A stretch of DNA of 64,000 nucleotides from Prevotella melaninogenica ATCC 25845. GTDB lineage: Bacteria > Bacteroidota > Bacteroidia > Bacteroidales > Bacteroidaceae. This document shows positions 26,845 to 36,261 of the stretch, piece after piece. The DNA is taken from contig NC_014370.1 of NCBI RefSeq assembly GCF_000144405.1, positions 377,501-441,500 on the forward strand, given 5' to 3'. Made by a program: the position numbers and the translations under genes. The notes below the pieces were generated by a model, which had not been told where the DNA came from, did not search any database, and saw nothing but the letters and a program-made list of their open reading frames with translations. Numbering within the stretch: position 1 is the first letter of the stretch; each line of letters starts with the position of its first letter.

Positions 26845-29289
26845 ATGTGTATGAGTCGTTTTTATGCTTTTGTCCTCTGTTGTCATTTATGTATTGTAAA
26901 TGCTGTTGCCCAAGTCATCGAAAAACATAGGGTTTGGTCGGACGTACCAGCATATACCTTGTTGTTTGAAAATCAAGAGCAGGGAGTTGTTGCGTCTAAA
27001 CCGATTAAGAGTTGGACAGAAGGAGAGGGTAGGAACTACTTAATTGGCTATTGTGATAGTATAACGAAGGGGAAGTTTCCTAATCCCATAAGATTATGGG
27101 AGGCGGAAGGCTATCCAATAGGTAACGGAAGACTTGCTGCTTCTGTCTTTCATGGCGATGAGAGAGACCGCTATTCTTTAAACGAAGTCTCATTTTGGTC
27201 GGGAGGAAGAAATACTGGTACTATCAATAATAAAGGCGACAAGGGTTATGATGTGAGTGGTTCAGATGTAACGGATAAAGGCTTCGGTTCTTATCAGCCA
27301 GTCGGAGATCTTATTGTAGATTACAATGCTCTCGTACAATCAGATTTTGTAAGACAAATAACCTTAGACAAAGGACTTGTGGAGTCTTCAGCACTAAGGC
27401 AGGGTAATATGATTCGGAGTTTGGCGTTCTGTAGCTATTCTAATCAAGTTATGGTGATACGTTATGAATCACAAAAACGCAGAAAACTTGATTTGCGTTT
27501 TTCCTTTGCTATTCAAAGAAAAGAAGATGTTATCTCAGTGGGGAATAAGGGACTCTCGCTTTATAGCCGTCTTAAAAATGGTGTGGAGTGTCAGACAGAG
27601 GTTAAGGTTTTACATGAAGGGGGTGAATTGGTGGCTGATAAAGAGGGCTTGCAATTAAAGAATGCAGATAATTGCACCTTATTGGTATTTATAGCAACAA
27701 ACTATGAGATGAATGCTGCACAAAAGTTCAGGGGGATTCCTGCTGAAGAACGTTTGAAGCAGCAAATGGCAAAGACAGCTGCTCTCCCTTATGCAAAACT
27801 GCTTAAGAATCATCTTTCAGACTATCAAAGCCTTTATCAGCGACAAGAACTAAACATTGCGCACACAGCCGATAGCCTCGATACTTTACCAACAGCTCGT
27901 CGCTTGGAAGCTTATCGAAAATCACATACTGATAATGGACTTGAAGAGCTCGTCTTCAGATTTGGACGCTATCTTATGATTCAGACCTCGCGCCCAGGAA
28001 GTCTACCTGCTGGCTTACAAGGAATCTGGAATGGAATGGTTGCTGCGCCTTGGGGCAACGACTATCATAGCAACATTAATTTTCAGATGGTTTATTGGTT
28101 ACCTGAAGTGGGTAACCTCTCAGAATGTCACCTACCAATGCTTGACTATCTTAAAGCTATGCGGATGCCCTTTCAAGAGAATACGCGTGAATATCTGAAG
28201 GCTATTGGCGAGTCTACAGACGAGATAGAGAATAACGAAGGGTGGATTGTCTATACATCTCATAATCCGTTTGGTGCGGGTGGTTGGCAAGTAAACCTGC
28301 CTGGTGCAGCTTGGTATGGACTGCATCTGTGGGAGCATTATGCATTCACCAATGACACAATCTATCTGAGGCAACATGCCTATCCTATGATGAAAGAACT
28401 TTGTCACTATTGGCAGAAACATCTGAAAGCGTTAGGAGAAGCTGGTGAAGGGTTTTGTTCTAATTATTTACCTGTTGATATTAGCAAATATCCTGAATTG
28501 AAAAGGGTGAAAGCAGGAACGTTGGTGGTTCCTGCAGGTTGGTCGCCTGAGCATGGTCCAAGAGGAGAAGATGGGGTGGCTCATGATCAAGAAATTGTAG
28601 CAGAGCTTTTTCAAAATACTATTAAGGCTGCACATATCCTTAAGACTGATGAACTTTGGGTAAAAGGACTTCAAGAAATGGCAGCTCGTCTGTATAGTCC
28701 GCAGATTGGTAAGAAGGGTAATTTGATGGAATGGATGGTAGATCGTGACCCAGAAACAGACCATCGTCATACATCACATTTGTTTGCTGTTTTCCCTGGA
28801 AGTACTATAAGTATAAGTAAGACGCCAGCATTGGCTGAAGCTGCTCGCAAATCATTAATGTATTGTAAGACAACTGGTGATAGCCGACGTTCGTGGGCTT
28901 GGACATGGCGTAGCTTGTTATGGGCACGTTTGCATGATGGAGAGCAAGCGCACAACATGATAAAGGGGCTTATCTCTCACAATATGTTGGACAATCTTTT
29001 TACAAGTCATAAGATTCCACTGCAAATTGATGGCAACTATGGTATAGCTGCAGCGATGATAGAAATGCTTATTCAATCGCACAGTGATGTCATAGAACTT
29101 CTACCAGCCCCTTGTCAACAATGGAAAGATGGAAATGTGCGTGGATTAAAAGCAAGAGGAAATATTGAGGTTGATTTTAGTTGGGAGAATAATAGGGTCA
29201 CTTCGTGGAAACTCTATTCGTCCTACCCACAAGAAGTTAGATTAAGAGTAAATGGCGAAGACTACACGGTCATGACGATGCGTCGTTAG
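26845..29289 (+). CDS. Glycoside hydrolase family 95 (alpha-L-fucosidase type)
   Basis: An 814-residue secreted enzyme. It has a signal peptide (FYAFVLCCHLCIVNAVAQ), the GH95 N-terminal domain beginning PIRLWEAEGYPIGNGRLA with LNEVSFWSGG (about residues 85-130), and the (alpha/alpha)6 catalytic domain. Conserved active-site features are SNINFQMVYWLPEVGNLSECH (about 409-429 in two overlapping parts), DQEIVAELF (about 580), HRHTSHLFAVFPG and QIDGNYGIAAAMIE (about 728, with the aspartate thought to help activate the attacking water). Family members remove alpha-1,2-fucose, some L-galactose. It completes a SusCD locus, probably for mucin or other fucosylated glycans. Confidence 0.93.
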   Translation: MCMSRFYAFVLCCHLCIVNAVAQVIEKHRVWSDVPAYTLLFENQEQGVVASKPIKSWTEGEGRNYLIGYCDSITKGKFPNPIRLWEAEGYPIGNGRLAASVFHGDERDRYSLNEVSFWSGGRNTGTINNKGDKGYDVSGSDVTDKGFGSYQPVGDLIVDYNALVQSDFVRQITLDKGLVESSALRQGNMIRSLAFCSYSNQVMVIRYESQKRRKLDLRFSFAIQRKEDVISVGNKGLSLYSRLKNGVECQTEVKVLHEGGELVADKEGLQLKNADNCTLLVFIATNYEMNAAQKFRGIPAEERLKQQMAKTAALPYAKLLKNHLSDYQSLYQRQELNIAHTADSLDTLPTARRLEAYRKSHTDNGLEELVFRFGRYLMIQTSRPGSLPAGLQGIWNGMVAAPWGNDYHSNINFQMVYWLPEVGNLSECHLPMLDYLKAMRMPFQENTREYLKAIGESTDEIENNEGWIVYTSHNPFGAGGWQVNLPGAAWYGLHLWEHYAFTNDTIYLRQHAYPMMKELCHYWQKHLKALGEAGEGFCSNYLPVDISKYPELKRVKAGTLVVPAGWSPEHGPRGEDGVAHDQEIVAELFQNTIKAAHILKTDELWVKGLQEMAARLYSPQIGKKGNLMEWMVDRDPETDHRHTSHLFAVFPGSTISISKTPALAEAARKSLMYCKTTGDSRRSWAWTWRSLLWARLHDGEQAHNMIKGLISHNMLDNLFTSHKIPLQIDGNYGIAAAMIEMLIQSHSDVIELLPAPCQQWKDGNVRGLKARGNIEVDFSWENNRVTSWKLYSSYPQEVRLRVNGEDYTVMTMRR

Positions 29290-29302
29290 ATGTATATAAA
29301 CG

Positions 29303-29337
29303 AAAAAGGCAATCAACGAAAAGTTGATTGCCTTTTT
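29303..29337. terminator. Bidirectional terminator between GH95 gene and mdh
   Basis: AAAAAGGCAATCAAC pairs with GTTGATTGCCTTTTT. A-run and T-run on opposite sides suit both converging genes. Confidence 0.9.
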
Positions 29338-29358
29338 ATTTTACTTTGTAATCAGATA

Positions 29359-29394
29359 ACTCGTTAACTTGTCAACTTGTTAACTCGTCAACTA
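29359..29394. repeat. 8-nt-period repeat beside mdh
   Basis: Four 8-nt units, ACTCGTTA, ACTTGTCA, ACTTGTTA, ACTCGTCA, and a partial ACTA. It is the reverse-orientation counterpart of the repeat at 4971-5003. Confidence 0.75.
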
Positions 29395-29396
29395 TC

Positions 29397-30389
29397 TTAC
29401 AAATTCACGTTGTCGTTCTTCCATTCAGCAACAGCTGGGATGATGTCGAGACCAATGATCTCATCACGCATCTTGCAGAGGTGCTCGTAAGAAGCCTGAA
29501 GAGAAGCCATCTCCTCTGGAGTACCTGTTGGCTCAGTGTAGTGAACACCAGTAGCATCGATAGTTGTAGGCATAGCCATCATAACGTTCTTGAAGCCGAG
29601 CTTCTCGTCGTTAACGTAGCAACCTGCTGGCAAGGTGAACTTCTCACCGCCCATAGCAGCCTCAATCATCTTAACAGCATTGTAAGCTGGACTCTGGAAT
29701 GAGCTACGGCCACGAAGCTTGATAATGTTTGAACCACCCTGTACTGTGTGGTGCTTAATCTCTTCCCAACGCTCTGCAGAAAGACCCATCTCTGCCAATG
29801 GCTTGCCATCAATCTTAACCTTAGAAGCGAATACAGCCATCTGCTCACCGTGACCACCGTATGTGTGTGCACCAGTAACCTTATCCTGCTGTACGCCAAA
29901 CTCGTGAGCCAATGCCTGCTGCAAACGAGTAGAGTCAAGTGCAGCGAGTGATGTGAGCTGATTAGCCTTCAAACCAGAGTGGATGAGAGCTGTCAATGCT
30001 GTAACGTCAGCTGGGTTGAAGATAACAACAACGTGCTTAACGTCTGGGCAGTACTTCTTGATGTTCTCACCGAAGTCAGCTGCAATCTTGCAGTTACCCT
30101 TCAACAAGTCCTCACGTGTCATACCTTCCTTACGAGGAGCACCACCAGAAGAGATGATGTACTTAGCACCAGTGAATGCCTCAGCAGGGTCAACGGTGTA
30201 AGAGAGGTTAGCACCTGGGAAAGCACACTGCTCCATCTCGTCAAATACACCATGAACGCCTGGCTCATAGATATCGTACAGACAGATGTTAGGAGTGAGA
30301 CCGAGTGTGAGAACGGTCTGAACCATGTTAGAACCAATCATACCGCCAGCACCGACGATAACGAGTTTTTCGTTTGTTAAATAATTCAT
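29397..30389 (-). CDS. mdh: Malate dehydrogenase
   Basis: A 330-residue NAD-dependent dehydrogenase interconverting malate and oxaloacetate. The Rossmann motif GAGGMIGSN is near residue 14-22; the substrate loop reads GAPRKEGMTREDL, with arginines where malate enzymes have them instead of the glutamine of lactate enzymes; the catalytic histidine is in GAHTYGGHGEQ (about residue 180). The closing part carries GTPEEMASLQAS. Malate rather than lactate specificity is inferred from this loop. It is a single-gene unit. Confidence 0.92.
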   Translation of the reverse strand: MNYLTNEKLVIVGAGGMIGSNMVQTVLTLGLTPNICLYDIYEPGVHGVFDEMEQCAFPGANLSYTVDPAEAFTGAKYIISSGGAPRKEGMTREDLLKGNCKIAADFGENIKKYCPDVKHVVVIFNPADVTALTALIHSGLKANQLTSLAALDSTRLQQALAHEFGVQQDKVTGAHTYGGHGEQMAVFASKVKIDGKPLAEMGLSAERWEEIKHHTVQGGSNIIKLRGRSSFQSPAYNAVKMIEAAMGGEKFTLPAGCYVNDEKLGFKNVMMAMPTTIDATGVHYTEPTGTPEEMASLQASYEHLCKMRDEIIGLDIIPAVAEWKNDNVNL

Positions 30390-30689
30390 AATAGATATTT
30401 AATTAAAAGTTAAATTCTCTTTTATATCGATACGGCAAAGTTACGAAAAAAATGAGCATGTGAGAAAGATATTTTAGAATAAATGTATTATTTATTATAA
30501 AAAGTAGAGGCTTTGCAAAGTCTGTCTATCAAATCGATTAATTCTTAGTCGGCTTGTCTTGGAAGTTCTGAATTTATTGTTTAACTTAGCAGCGTAAACA
30601 AAGTTGCTTTTACAAAGGAAGGGAGGATTTGTATAAGTTACTTCGATAGTAAATGAGATTTCTTAAGATTAAACCTTAAAAACAACGAT
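30390..30689. other. Divergent intergenic region between mdh and the aminopeptidase gene
   Basis: Exactly 300 bases. It carries the mdh -7 box (CAAAGTTA on the plus strand at 30436-30443) and a TTAAGATTAAACCTTAA palindrome just before the aminopeptidase start. No gene was seen. Confidence 0.5.
30436..30443 (-). promoter_or_regulatory. -7 box of the mdh promoter
   Basis: Minus-strand TAACTTTG fits the Bacteroidetes -7 box, 46 nt before the mdh start codon. The -33 element is poor. Confidence 0.55.
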
Positions 30690-32477
30690 ATGACACATAC
30701 AATTAATGAGCGTGTTGGCAGATTACGCTCCTGGATGAAAGAGAATGGGTTTACTGCTTTTGTTTTCCCAAGTAGTGATCCCCATAATAGTGAATATGTA
30801 GCTGACCATTGGAAGAGCCGTGAGTGGATATCAGGCTTTAGTGGGTCGGCAGGAACGGCAGTTGTCACTTTAGAACATGCTGCGCTATGGACGGATTCAC
30901 GTTATTTTATTGCAGTAGAGAAGGAACTGCAAGGGACTGATTTTAAGCTAATGAAACTTCGTGTGGAGGGAACTCCGTCTGTGTCAGAATGGCTTGCAAG
31001 TGAACTGTCTACTTATGAAAAGGCTGTGGTTGGACTGGATGGGAATGTAAACTCTTTTGCAGAGGTTGCTGCGATGGAACAAGAGTTGGCGACAAAAGGG
31101 AACATTACAGTGCGAACAGATGCCGACCCTATGGCTGAACTTTGGACGGACAGACCTGTCATTCCTGATAATATGGTAAGTCTTCATCCGTTAGAATATT
31201 CTGGAGAATCAACTTCGAGTAAGGTAAGTAGGGTTCGTAAGCATCTTTTAGAATGTTGTGCTGATGGATTATTAGTAACAGCTCTCGATGAGATTGCATG
31301 GGTGTTGAACTTGCGAGGGAGTGATGTGCACTGTAACCCTGTTTTTGTATCTTATCTATTGATTTCCCCCGAAAATATTACTTTATATATAAATAATGTA
31401 AAACTTCCCGATGATGTTAAAGCCTATTTGATTTCAGAACGTATAGATGTACAGGCTTATGAATCGGTTGTAGAGGGACTTCGTTTATATGCGGGTAAAT
31501 CGCTGTTAGTAGATATGTCCTCTACAAACTATTCGTTGGCAACGGCAGTGCCTTTTGAGAAGGTGTGCTCGGGTGTTTCTCCAATTGCCAGTATGAAGGC
31601 TGTGAAGAACAAAGTGGAGCAGGATGGCTTCCGTGCTGCGATGTTGCGTGATGGTGTGGCAGTGGTAAAATTCCTTGCGTGGCTAAAGTCTGCTGTTGAG
31701 GCTGGTGGACAGACGGAAATCTCACTTGATGAGCGTTTAACGGCTCTACGTGCAGAACAGCCAAAGTTTAAGGGTATCTCTTTTGATACGATAGTAGGAT
31801 ATGAAGCGCATGGAGCTGTTGTACATTATGAAGCAACGCCAGAGACGGATATTCCTGTTCAGCCACATGGTTTGGTGCTCATTGATAGTGGAGCGCAATA
31901 TTTAGATGGTACGACAGATATTACAAGAACTATTGCTTTGGGTGAATTGTCAGAAGAACAGCGTCGAGTTTATACTTTGGTGTTGAAGGGACATATTCAA
32001 CTTGATAGGTGTCGTTTTCCTGCAGGTGCGTGTGGATCACAGATTGATGCGCTTGCACGTGCACCGATGTGGCGTGAAGGGTATAACTACATGCATGGAA
32101 CAGGGCATGGAGTAGGGAGTTATCTGAATGTGCATGAAGGTCCTCACCAAATACGCATGGAATGGCGTCCTGCTCCCCTTCAAGCAGGAATGACAGTTAC
32201 TAATGAGCCTGGTATTTATCTGGAAGGAAAATTTGGTGTGCGTATAGAAAACACATTGTTGATTGTTCCTGCTGAATCTACAGCCTTTGGTGATTTTCTT
32301 AAGTTTGAAACACTTACGCTCGCACCGATTGACACGGCTCCGATTGTGCTTGAAATGCTGAGTACTGAGGAACGTGAGTGGCTTAATAACTACCATCGTC
32401 GTGTTTATGAAAGTTTGTTTCCATATTTGGAAGGCAACGAGAAAGAATGGCTGAGAAAGGCAACTTTGCCAATCTAA
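30690..32477 (+). CDS. Xaa-Pro aminopeptidase (aminopeptidase P family, M24B)
   Basis: A 595-residue cytosolic metallopeptidase that removes N-terminal residues before proline. Two creatinase-type N-terminal domains (about residues 5-310) precede the pita-bread catalytic domain. Metal ligands are visible: Asp in LIDSGAQYLDG (about 397), Asp in TTDITRT (about 409), His in HGTGHGVGSYLN (about 471), Glu in TNEPGIYLEG (about 506) and Glu in GVRIENT (about 519). The closing WLNNYHRRVYESLFPYL is typical of the long eukaryote-like form of this family. It is likely single-gene. Confidence 0.94.
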   Translation: MTHTINERVGRLRSWMKENGFTAFVFPSSDPHNSEYVADHWKSREWISGFSGSAGTAVVTLEHAALWTDSRYFIAVEKELQGTDFKLMKLRVEGTPSVSEWLASELSTYEKAVVGLDGNVNSFAEVAAMEQELATKGNITVRTDADPMAELWTDRPVIPDNMVSLHPLEYSGESTSSKVSRVRKHLLECCADGLLVTALDEIAWVLNLRGSDVHCNPVFVSYLLISPENITLYINNVKLPDDVKAYLISERIDVQAYESVVEGLRLYAGKSLLVDMSSTNYSLATAVPFEKVCSGVSPIASMKAVKNKVEQDGFRAAMLRDGVAVVKFLAWLKSAVEAGGQTEISLDERLTALRAEQPKFKGISFDTIVGYEAHGAVVHYEATPETDIPVQPHGLVLIDSGAQYLDGTTDITRTIALGELSEEQRRVYTLVLKGHIQLDRCRFPAGACGSQIDALARAPMWREGYNYMHGTGHGVGSYLNVHEGPHQIRMEWRPAPLQAGMTVTNEPGIYLEGKFGVRIENTLLIVPAESTAFGDFLKFETLTLAPIDTAPIVLEMLSTEEREWLNNYHRRVYESLFPYLEGNEKEWLRKATLPI

Positions 32478-32623
32478 ACTTGGCGTAGTCCTGTTAAGAG
32501 TACGTAGTTTTGTTGTCATTGAAAATATGCTCAAAGGCTCTAAATAGCGTGCTTCAGAGCTCTTAATAACCTTGTTTTTGTGTCCTCTTTAATCTATAAG
32601 AAAGTAGGAAAAATCCGCAAATG

Positions 32624-32655
32624 TTTGGAAGTTAGGAGAATAAAGTGTAACTTTG
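32624..32655 (+). promoter_or_regulatory. Bacteroidetes-type promoter for rpsU
   Basis: TTTG (32624-32627), 20 nt, TAACTTTG (32648-32655), a full consensus match 68 nt before rpsU. The promoter probably also serves xerC and hpf. Confidence 0.85.
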
Positions 32656-32722
32656 CAGGCGCAAAAGTGGTGTCATGCCCTTTTGCATATGTTTAATTAA
32701 TAAATAATTTAAAACAAAAAGC

Positions 32723-32914
32723 ATGATTATTGTACCAGTAAAGGACGGTGAGAACATCGAGCGCGCGCTCAAGAAGTTCAAGAGAAAGTTTGAGAAGACA
32801 GGTGTTGTTAAGGAGCTTCGTGCTCGTCAGCAGTTTGACAAACCATCTGTTAAGAAGCGCTTGAAGATGGAACGTGCCGTTTACGTACAGCATCTTCGCG
32901 ACGCAGAAGAGTAA
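32723..32914 (+). CDS. rpsU: 30S ribosomal protein S21
   Basis: A 63-residue basic protein with the S21 signature (MIIVPVKDGENIERALKKFK) and a Lys/Arg-rich helical rest. Family members bind the small ribosomal subunit near the anti-Shine-Dalgarno region; in Bacteroidetes, S21 takes part in holding the 16S tail away, which fits the A-rich leaders seen here. It is followed 71 nt later by the recombinase gene. Confidence 0.95.
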   Translation: MIIVPVKDGENIERALKKFKRKFEKTGVVKELRARQQFDKPSVKKRLKMERAVYVQHLRDAEE

Positions 32915-32991
32915 AATCTTCTTTAAAAATTTGGCGGTTTGGATTAATTTCCGTAAATTCGTTGCCATATAAATGATTTGACAATGTGCCG

Positions 32992-33870
32992 ATGGTAGAA
33001 AAGTTCTTAGATTACATTAAGTTTGAAAGGAATTATTCCCCGATGACAGTAATCAACTATCGTAAGGACTTAACGGAGTTCGAACGATTCTACAAGGAAC
33101 TTGAACCTCAGCTCTCTTGGGAGTCTATAGACTCTGATATTGTCAGAAATTGGATGGAGTACATGATGGATAGAGGTAATTCTGCTTCGTCTGTCAATAG
33201 AAGACTCAGTGCGCTGAGGTCTTTCTATAGATTTGCACTTCGTCGTAAACTTATTGAAAAAGACCCTGTTCATGGTCTTCAAGGTCCTAAAAGGCAAAAG
33301 ACTCTCCCTCAATTCCTAAAGGAGTCGGAAATGGAAAGGCTGTTGGATTCTAAGATGTGGACAGATAGTTATAAGGACGTACTTGAACGTACTATAATTA
33401 TAACATTCTACGTAACGGGTATTCGTTTGTCAGAATTGATTGGTCTTGATGATAAAGATATTGACAATGTCACTTGTGAAATTAAAGTAACAGGTAAGAG
33501 AAATAAGCAACGAATTGTTCCCTTTGGTAAGGAACTTGCTGATGTGTTCGCTCAGTACCAAGAAGTACGCAACGCAACAGTAAAAGGTGATTCCAAAGCC
33601 TTTTTTCAAACAGAAAAGGGCAAAAGGATGACGACTGCACAGGTAAGAACTTTGGTTAAGAAGAATCTTTCAAAGGTGTCAACGTTGAAAAAACGTTCAC
33701 CACACGTTCTTCGCCATACGTTTGCCACGGCAATGCTCAATCATGAAGCAGGACTGGAAAGTGTAAAGAAGCTGCTTGGCCATGAGAGTCTGTCAACGAC
33801 AGAGATTTATACTCATACAACTTTCGAGCAGTTGAAGAAAGTCTATAAAAATGCCCATCCAAGGGCTTAA
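32992..33870 (+). CDS. xerC: Tyrosine recombinase XerC/XerD type
   Basis: A 292-residue site-specific recombinase for chromosome dimer resolution. The SAM-like core-binding domain (about residues 1-90, MVEKFLDYIKFERNYSPMTV) precedes the catalytic domain with Arg in TGIRLSE (about 144), Lys in TGKRNKQR (about 168), HVLRH (about 238-242), His in LLGHES (about 262) and nucleophile Tyr in TEIYTHTTF (about 272). A GTG two codons upstream (32986) is an alternative start. It overlaps a stretch just before the hibernation factor gene. XerC versus XerD cannot be settled by eye. Confidence 0.92.
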   Translation: MVEKFLDYIKFERNYSPMTVINYRKDLTEFERFYKELEPQLSWESIDSDIVRNWMEYMMDRGNSASSVNRRLSALRSFYRFALRRKLIEKDPVHGLQGPKRQKTLPQFLKESEMERLLDSKMWTDSYKDVLERTIIITFYVTGIRLSELIGLDDKDIDNVTCEIKVTGKRNKQRIVPFGKELADVFAQYQEVRNATVKGDSKAFFQTEKGKRMTTAQVRTLVKKNLSKVSTLKKRSPHVLRHTFATAMLNHEAGLESVKKLLGHESLSTTEIYTHTTFEQLKKVYKNAHPRA

Positions 33871-33892
33871 CCTTTTAAAAACGGAGGTACCT

Positions 33893-34192
33893 ATGGAAAT
33901 TAAGATCCAGTCGATTCATTTCGACACAACCGAGAAGTTACAGGCCTTTATTACCAAGAAGGCTGAAAAATTAGAAAAGTCTTACGAAGACATTCAGAAA
34001 GTAGAGGTGCAATTGAAGGTAGAGAAACCTGCTACAGCATTAAATAAAACCACAAGTTTATCAGTAGTAGTTCCTGGTAATACCTTGTTTGTGGAGAAAA
34101 CATGTGATACCTTTGAAGAAGGGATTGATCAGTGTTTAGATGCGATGAAGGTTCAGCTCACCAAGTTTAAGGAAAAACAAAGAAAGCATTAA
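33893..34192 (+). CDS. hpf: Ribosome hibernation-promoting factor, HPF/RaiA family
   Basis: A 99-residue short-form hibernation factor that binds idle ribosomes. The ATG at 33893 (MEIKIQSIHFD) follows a good ribosome-binding site (CGGAGG); longer frames run into xerC. The S30EA fold is clear from the alternating pattern and EKLQAFITKKAEKLEKSYEDI and CLDAMKVQLTKFKEKQRKH. It has no long C-terminal dimerisation domain. It is downstream of rpsU and xerC and just before the tRNA-tuf operon. Confidence 0.93.
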   Translation: MEIKIQSIHFDTTEKLQAFITKKAEKLEKSYEDIQKVEVQLKVEKPATALNKTTSLSVVVPGNTLFVEKTCDTFEEGIDQCLDAMKVQLTKFKEKQRKH

Positions 34193-34208
34193 AAAATCTC
34201 TGAAATAT

Positions 34209-34240
34209 TTTGGAGATTAAAATAAAAAGTCTTACCTTTG
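34209..34240 (+). promoter_or_regulatory. Promoter of the tRNA-tuf operon
   Basis: TTTG (34209-34212), 20 nt, TACCTTTG (34233-34240). The first tRNA begins 41 nt downstream. Confidence 0.85.
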
Positions 34241-34280
34241 CAGCCGTTTTACGACAAGTAGCCTTCGGCTGCAAAGTAAT

Positions 34281-34354
34281 GCCTCTTTAGCTCAGTTGGC
34301 CAGAGCACGTGATTTGTAATCTCGGGGTCGTTGGTTCGAATCCGACAAGAGGCT
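34281..34354 (+). tRNA. tRNA-Thr (TGT)
   Basis: The acceptor GCCTCTT pairs with AAGAGGC; the anticodon loop TTTGTAA gives TGT; the T-loop GGTTCGAATCC is present. First of four tRNA genes before tuf, an order like that of the tufB operon in enterobacteria. Confidence 0.95.
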
Positions 34355-34383
34355 CTCCTTGAAAGGGGGATACATTTGCTGAC

Positions 34384-34465
34384 GGGTAGTTTCCAGAGTG
34401 GCCAAATGGGGCAGACTGTAAATCTGCTGCTTCTAGCTTCGGTGGTTCGAATCCATCACTACCCA
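34384..34465 (+). tRNA. tRNA-Tyr (GTA)
   Basis: The acceptor GGGTAGT pairs with ACTACCC; the anticodon loop CTGTAAA gives GTA. The long variable arm (class II) agrees with tyrosine. CCA is not encoded. Confidence 0.95.
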
Positions 34466-34483
34466 CTTCAGAAAATGTAATTT

Positions 34484-34556
34484 GCGGAAATAGCTCAGTT
34501 GATAGAGCACTAGCCTTCCAAGCTGGGGGTCGCGGGTTTGAGCCCCGTTTTCCGCT
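34484..34556 (+). tRNA. tRNA-Gly (TCC)
   Basis: The acceptor GCGGAAA pairs with TTTCCGC; the anticodon loop CTTCCAA gives TCC; the D-arm TAGCTCAGTTGATAGAGCA is canonical. Confidence 0.95.
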
Positions 34557-34566
34557 CTATGGTTTT

Positions 34567-34638
<72 letters not shown>

Positions 34639-34711
34639 CTGCTATTATTGTTGTTAATTTAGTGTAACTAAAAGCACAGATTATTCATTTAATATTAAAT
34701 AAGAAAAAGCT

Positions 34712-35908
34712 ATGGCTAAAGAAGAATTCGTGCGCACCAAACCGCATGTAAACATTGGTACTATCGGTCACGTTGACCACGGTAAGACCACTCTTACTGC
34801 AGCAATCTCAAAGGTTCTTCACGAGAAGGGCTTCGGTACAGAAGATGTTAAGTCTTTCGATCAGATTGATAATGCTCCTGAGGAGAAAGAGCGTGGTATT
34901 ACCATTAACTCTGCACATATTGAGTACGAAACAGCTAACCGTCACTACGCACACGTAGACTGTCCAGGTCACGCCGACTATGTAAAGAACATGGTAACTG
35001 GTGCTGCTCAGATGGATGGTGCTATCTTGGTTGTAGCTGCTACTGATGGTCCTATGCCTCAGACTCGTGAGCACGTATTGCTCGCTCGTCAGGTAAACGT
35101 ACCTCGCTTGGTTGTATTCTTGAACAAGTGTGATATGGTTGACGATGCTGAGATGCTTGACCTCGTTGAGATGGAGGTTCGTGAGATCCTCGAGCAGTAC
35201 GGTTATGAGGAGGATACTCCTATTATTCGTGGTTCTGCACTCGGTGCTTTGAACGGTGTTGAGAAGTGGGTAGACTCTGTAATGGAGCTCATGGATACTG
35301 TTGACACTTGGATTGAAGAGCCAGAGCGTGAGATTGACAAGCCATTCTTGATGCCTGTTGAGGACGTATTCTCTATCACAGGTCGTGGTACTGTAGCTAC
35401 TGGTCGTATCGAGACTGGTATCTGTAAGGTAGGTGATGAGGTTCAGTTGCTCGGTCTCGGTGAGGACAAGAAGTCTGTTATCACTGGTGTTGAGATGTTC
35501 CGTAAGAACCTTCCAACAGGTCAGGCTGGTGACAACGTAGGTCTCCTCCTTCGTGGTATCGATAAGGCTGAGGTTAAGCGTGGTATGGTTGTTGTGCACC
35601 CAGGTGCTATTACTCCTCACGATCACTTCAAGGCATCTATCTATGTATTGAAGAAGGAAGAGGGTGGTCGTCATACTCCATTCGGTAACAAGTATCGTCC
35701 ACAGTTCTACCTCCGTACAATGGACTGTACAGGTGAAATCCACCTCCCAGAGGGCGTTGAGATGGTTATGCCAGGTGACAACGTAGAGATTGAAGTTGTA
35801 TTGATCTATAAGGTTGCTTTGAACGAGGGTCTTCGTTTCGCTATCCGTGAGGGTGGTCGTACAGTAGGTTCTGGTCAGATCACAGAGATCCTTCCAGACG
35901 TAAACTAA
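34712..35908 (+). CDS. tuf: Elongation factor Tu
   Basis: A 398-residue GTPase that carries aminoacyl-tRNA to the ribosome. The G motifs are GHVDHGKT (about 19-26), DCPGHADYV and NKCDMVD. Domains 2 and 3 follow at normal length. It sits between four tRNA genes and tRNA-Trp, so the primary transcript is a mixed tRNA-mRNA. Codon use is strongly biased, as expected for high expression. Confidence 0.98.
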   Translation: MAKEEFVRTKPHVNIGTIGHVDHGKTTLTAAISKVLHEKGFGTEDVKSFDQIDNAPEEKERGITINSAHIEYETANRHYAHVDCPGHADYVKNMVTGAAQMDGAILVVAATDGPMPQTREHVLLARQVNVPRLVVFLNKCDMVDDAEMLDLVEMEVREILEQYGYEEDTPIIRGSALGALNGVEKWVDSVMELMDTVDTWIEEPEREIDKPFLMPVEDVFSITGRGTVATGRIETGICKVGDEVQLLGLGEDKKSVITGVEMFRKNLPTGQAGDNVGLLLRGIDKAEVKRGMVVVHPGAITPHDHFKASIYVLKKEEGGRHTPFGNKYRPQFYLRTMDCTGEIHLPEGVEMVMPGDNVEIEVVLIYKVALNEGLRFAIREGGRTVGSGQITEILPDVN

Positions 35909-35968
35909 TCAGTAATCTTATATTACAAGATATAGTTCCCGATTTTCTTGGGAATCGGGAACTAACTT

Positions 35969-36041
35969 ACGGGTTTAGCTCAGTTGGTAGAGCACTGGTC
36001 TCCAAAACCAGGTGTCGAGGGTTCGAGCCCTTCAACCCGTG
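35969..36041 (+). tRNA. tRNA-Trp (CCA)
   Basis: The acceptor ACGGGTT pairs with AACCCGT; the anticodon loop CTCCAAA gives CCA. It is placed between tuf and secE, as in many bacteria; an imperfect hairpin (TTCCCGATTTTCTTGGGAATCGGGAA, written here by its ends TTCCCGAT/ATCGGGAA) lies just before it at about 35936-35961. Confidence 0.95.
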
Positions 36042-36058
36042 CAAAAAGAAAATATTTT

Positions 36059-36250
36059 ATGTTTAATAAGATAGTTAATTATTGCAAGGCTTGCTACGAC
36101 GAACTTGCGCATAAAACTACATGGCCATCACGCGCTCAACTTACACATAGTGCAATGGTAGTTATTTCTGCTTCCGTTATCATTGCATTGGTTGTGTTTG
36201 CAATGGACTCTGTGTTCCAACGCGTAATGGAATTTGTATATCCAAGATAA
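36059..36250 (+). CDS. secE: Preprotein translocase subunit SecE
   Basis: A 63-residue inner-membrane subunit of the SecYEG channel. It has the conserved cytoplasmic amphipathic helix (YDELAHKTTWPSRAQL) and a single membrane helix (about residues 33-52). The ATG at 36059 was chosen because the longer frame from 35984 runs through tRNA-Trp. It lies 11 nt before nusG. Confidence 0.95.
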   Translation: MFNKIVNYCKACYDELAHKTTWPSRAQLTHSAMVVISASVIIALVVFAMDSVFQRVMEFVYPR

Positions 36251-36261
36251 TTCATTAGGAA

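Noticed and set aside
32037-32534. A 165-codon frame antisense to the aminopeptidase gene
   Set aside because: It covers metal-binding motifs of the real gene and has no supporting signals.
34808-35743. A 311-codon open frame antisense to tuf
   Set aside because: Its protein is Thr/Leu/Ser-rich nonsense mirrored from the strongly biased tuf codons, with no start signal or family motif; tuf itself is certain.
35984-36058. A longer N-terminus for SecE
   Set aside because: This frame reads through the tRNA-Trp gene.
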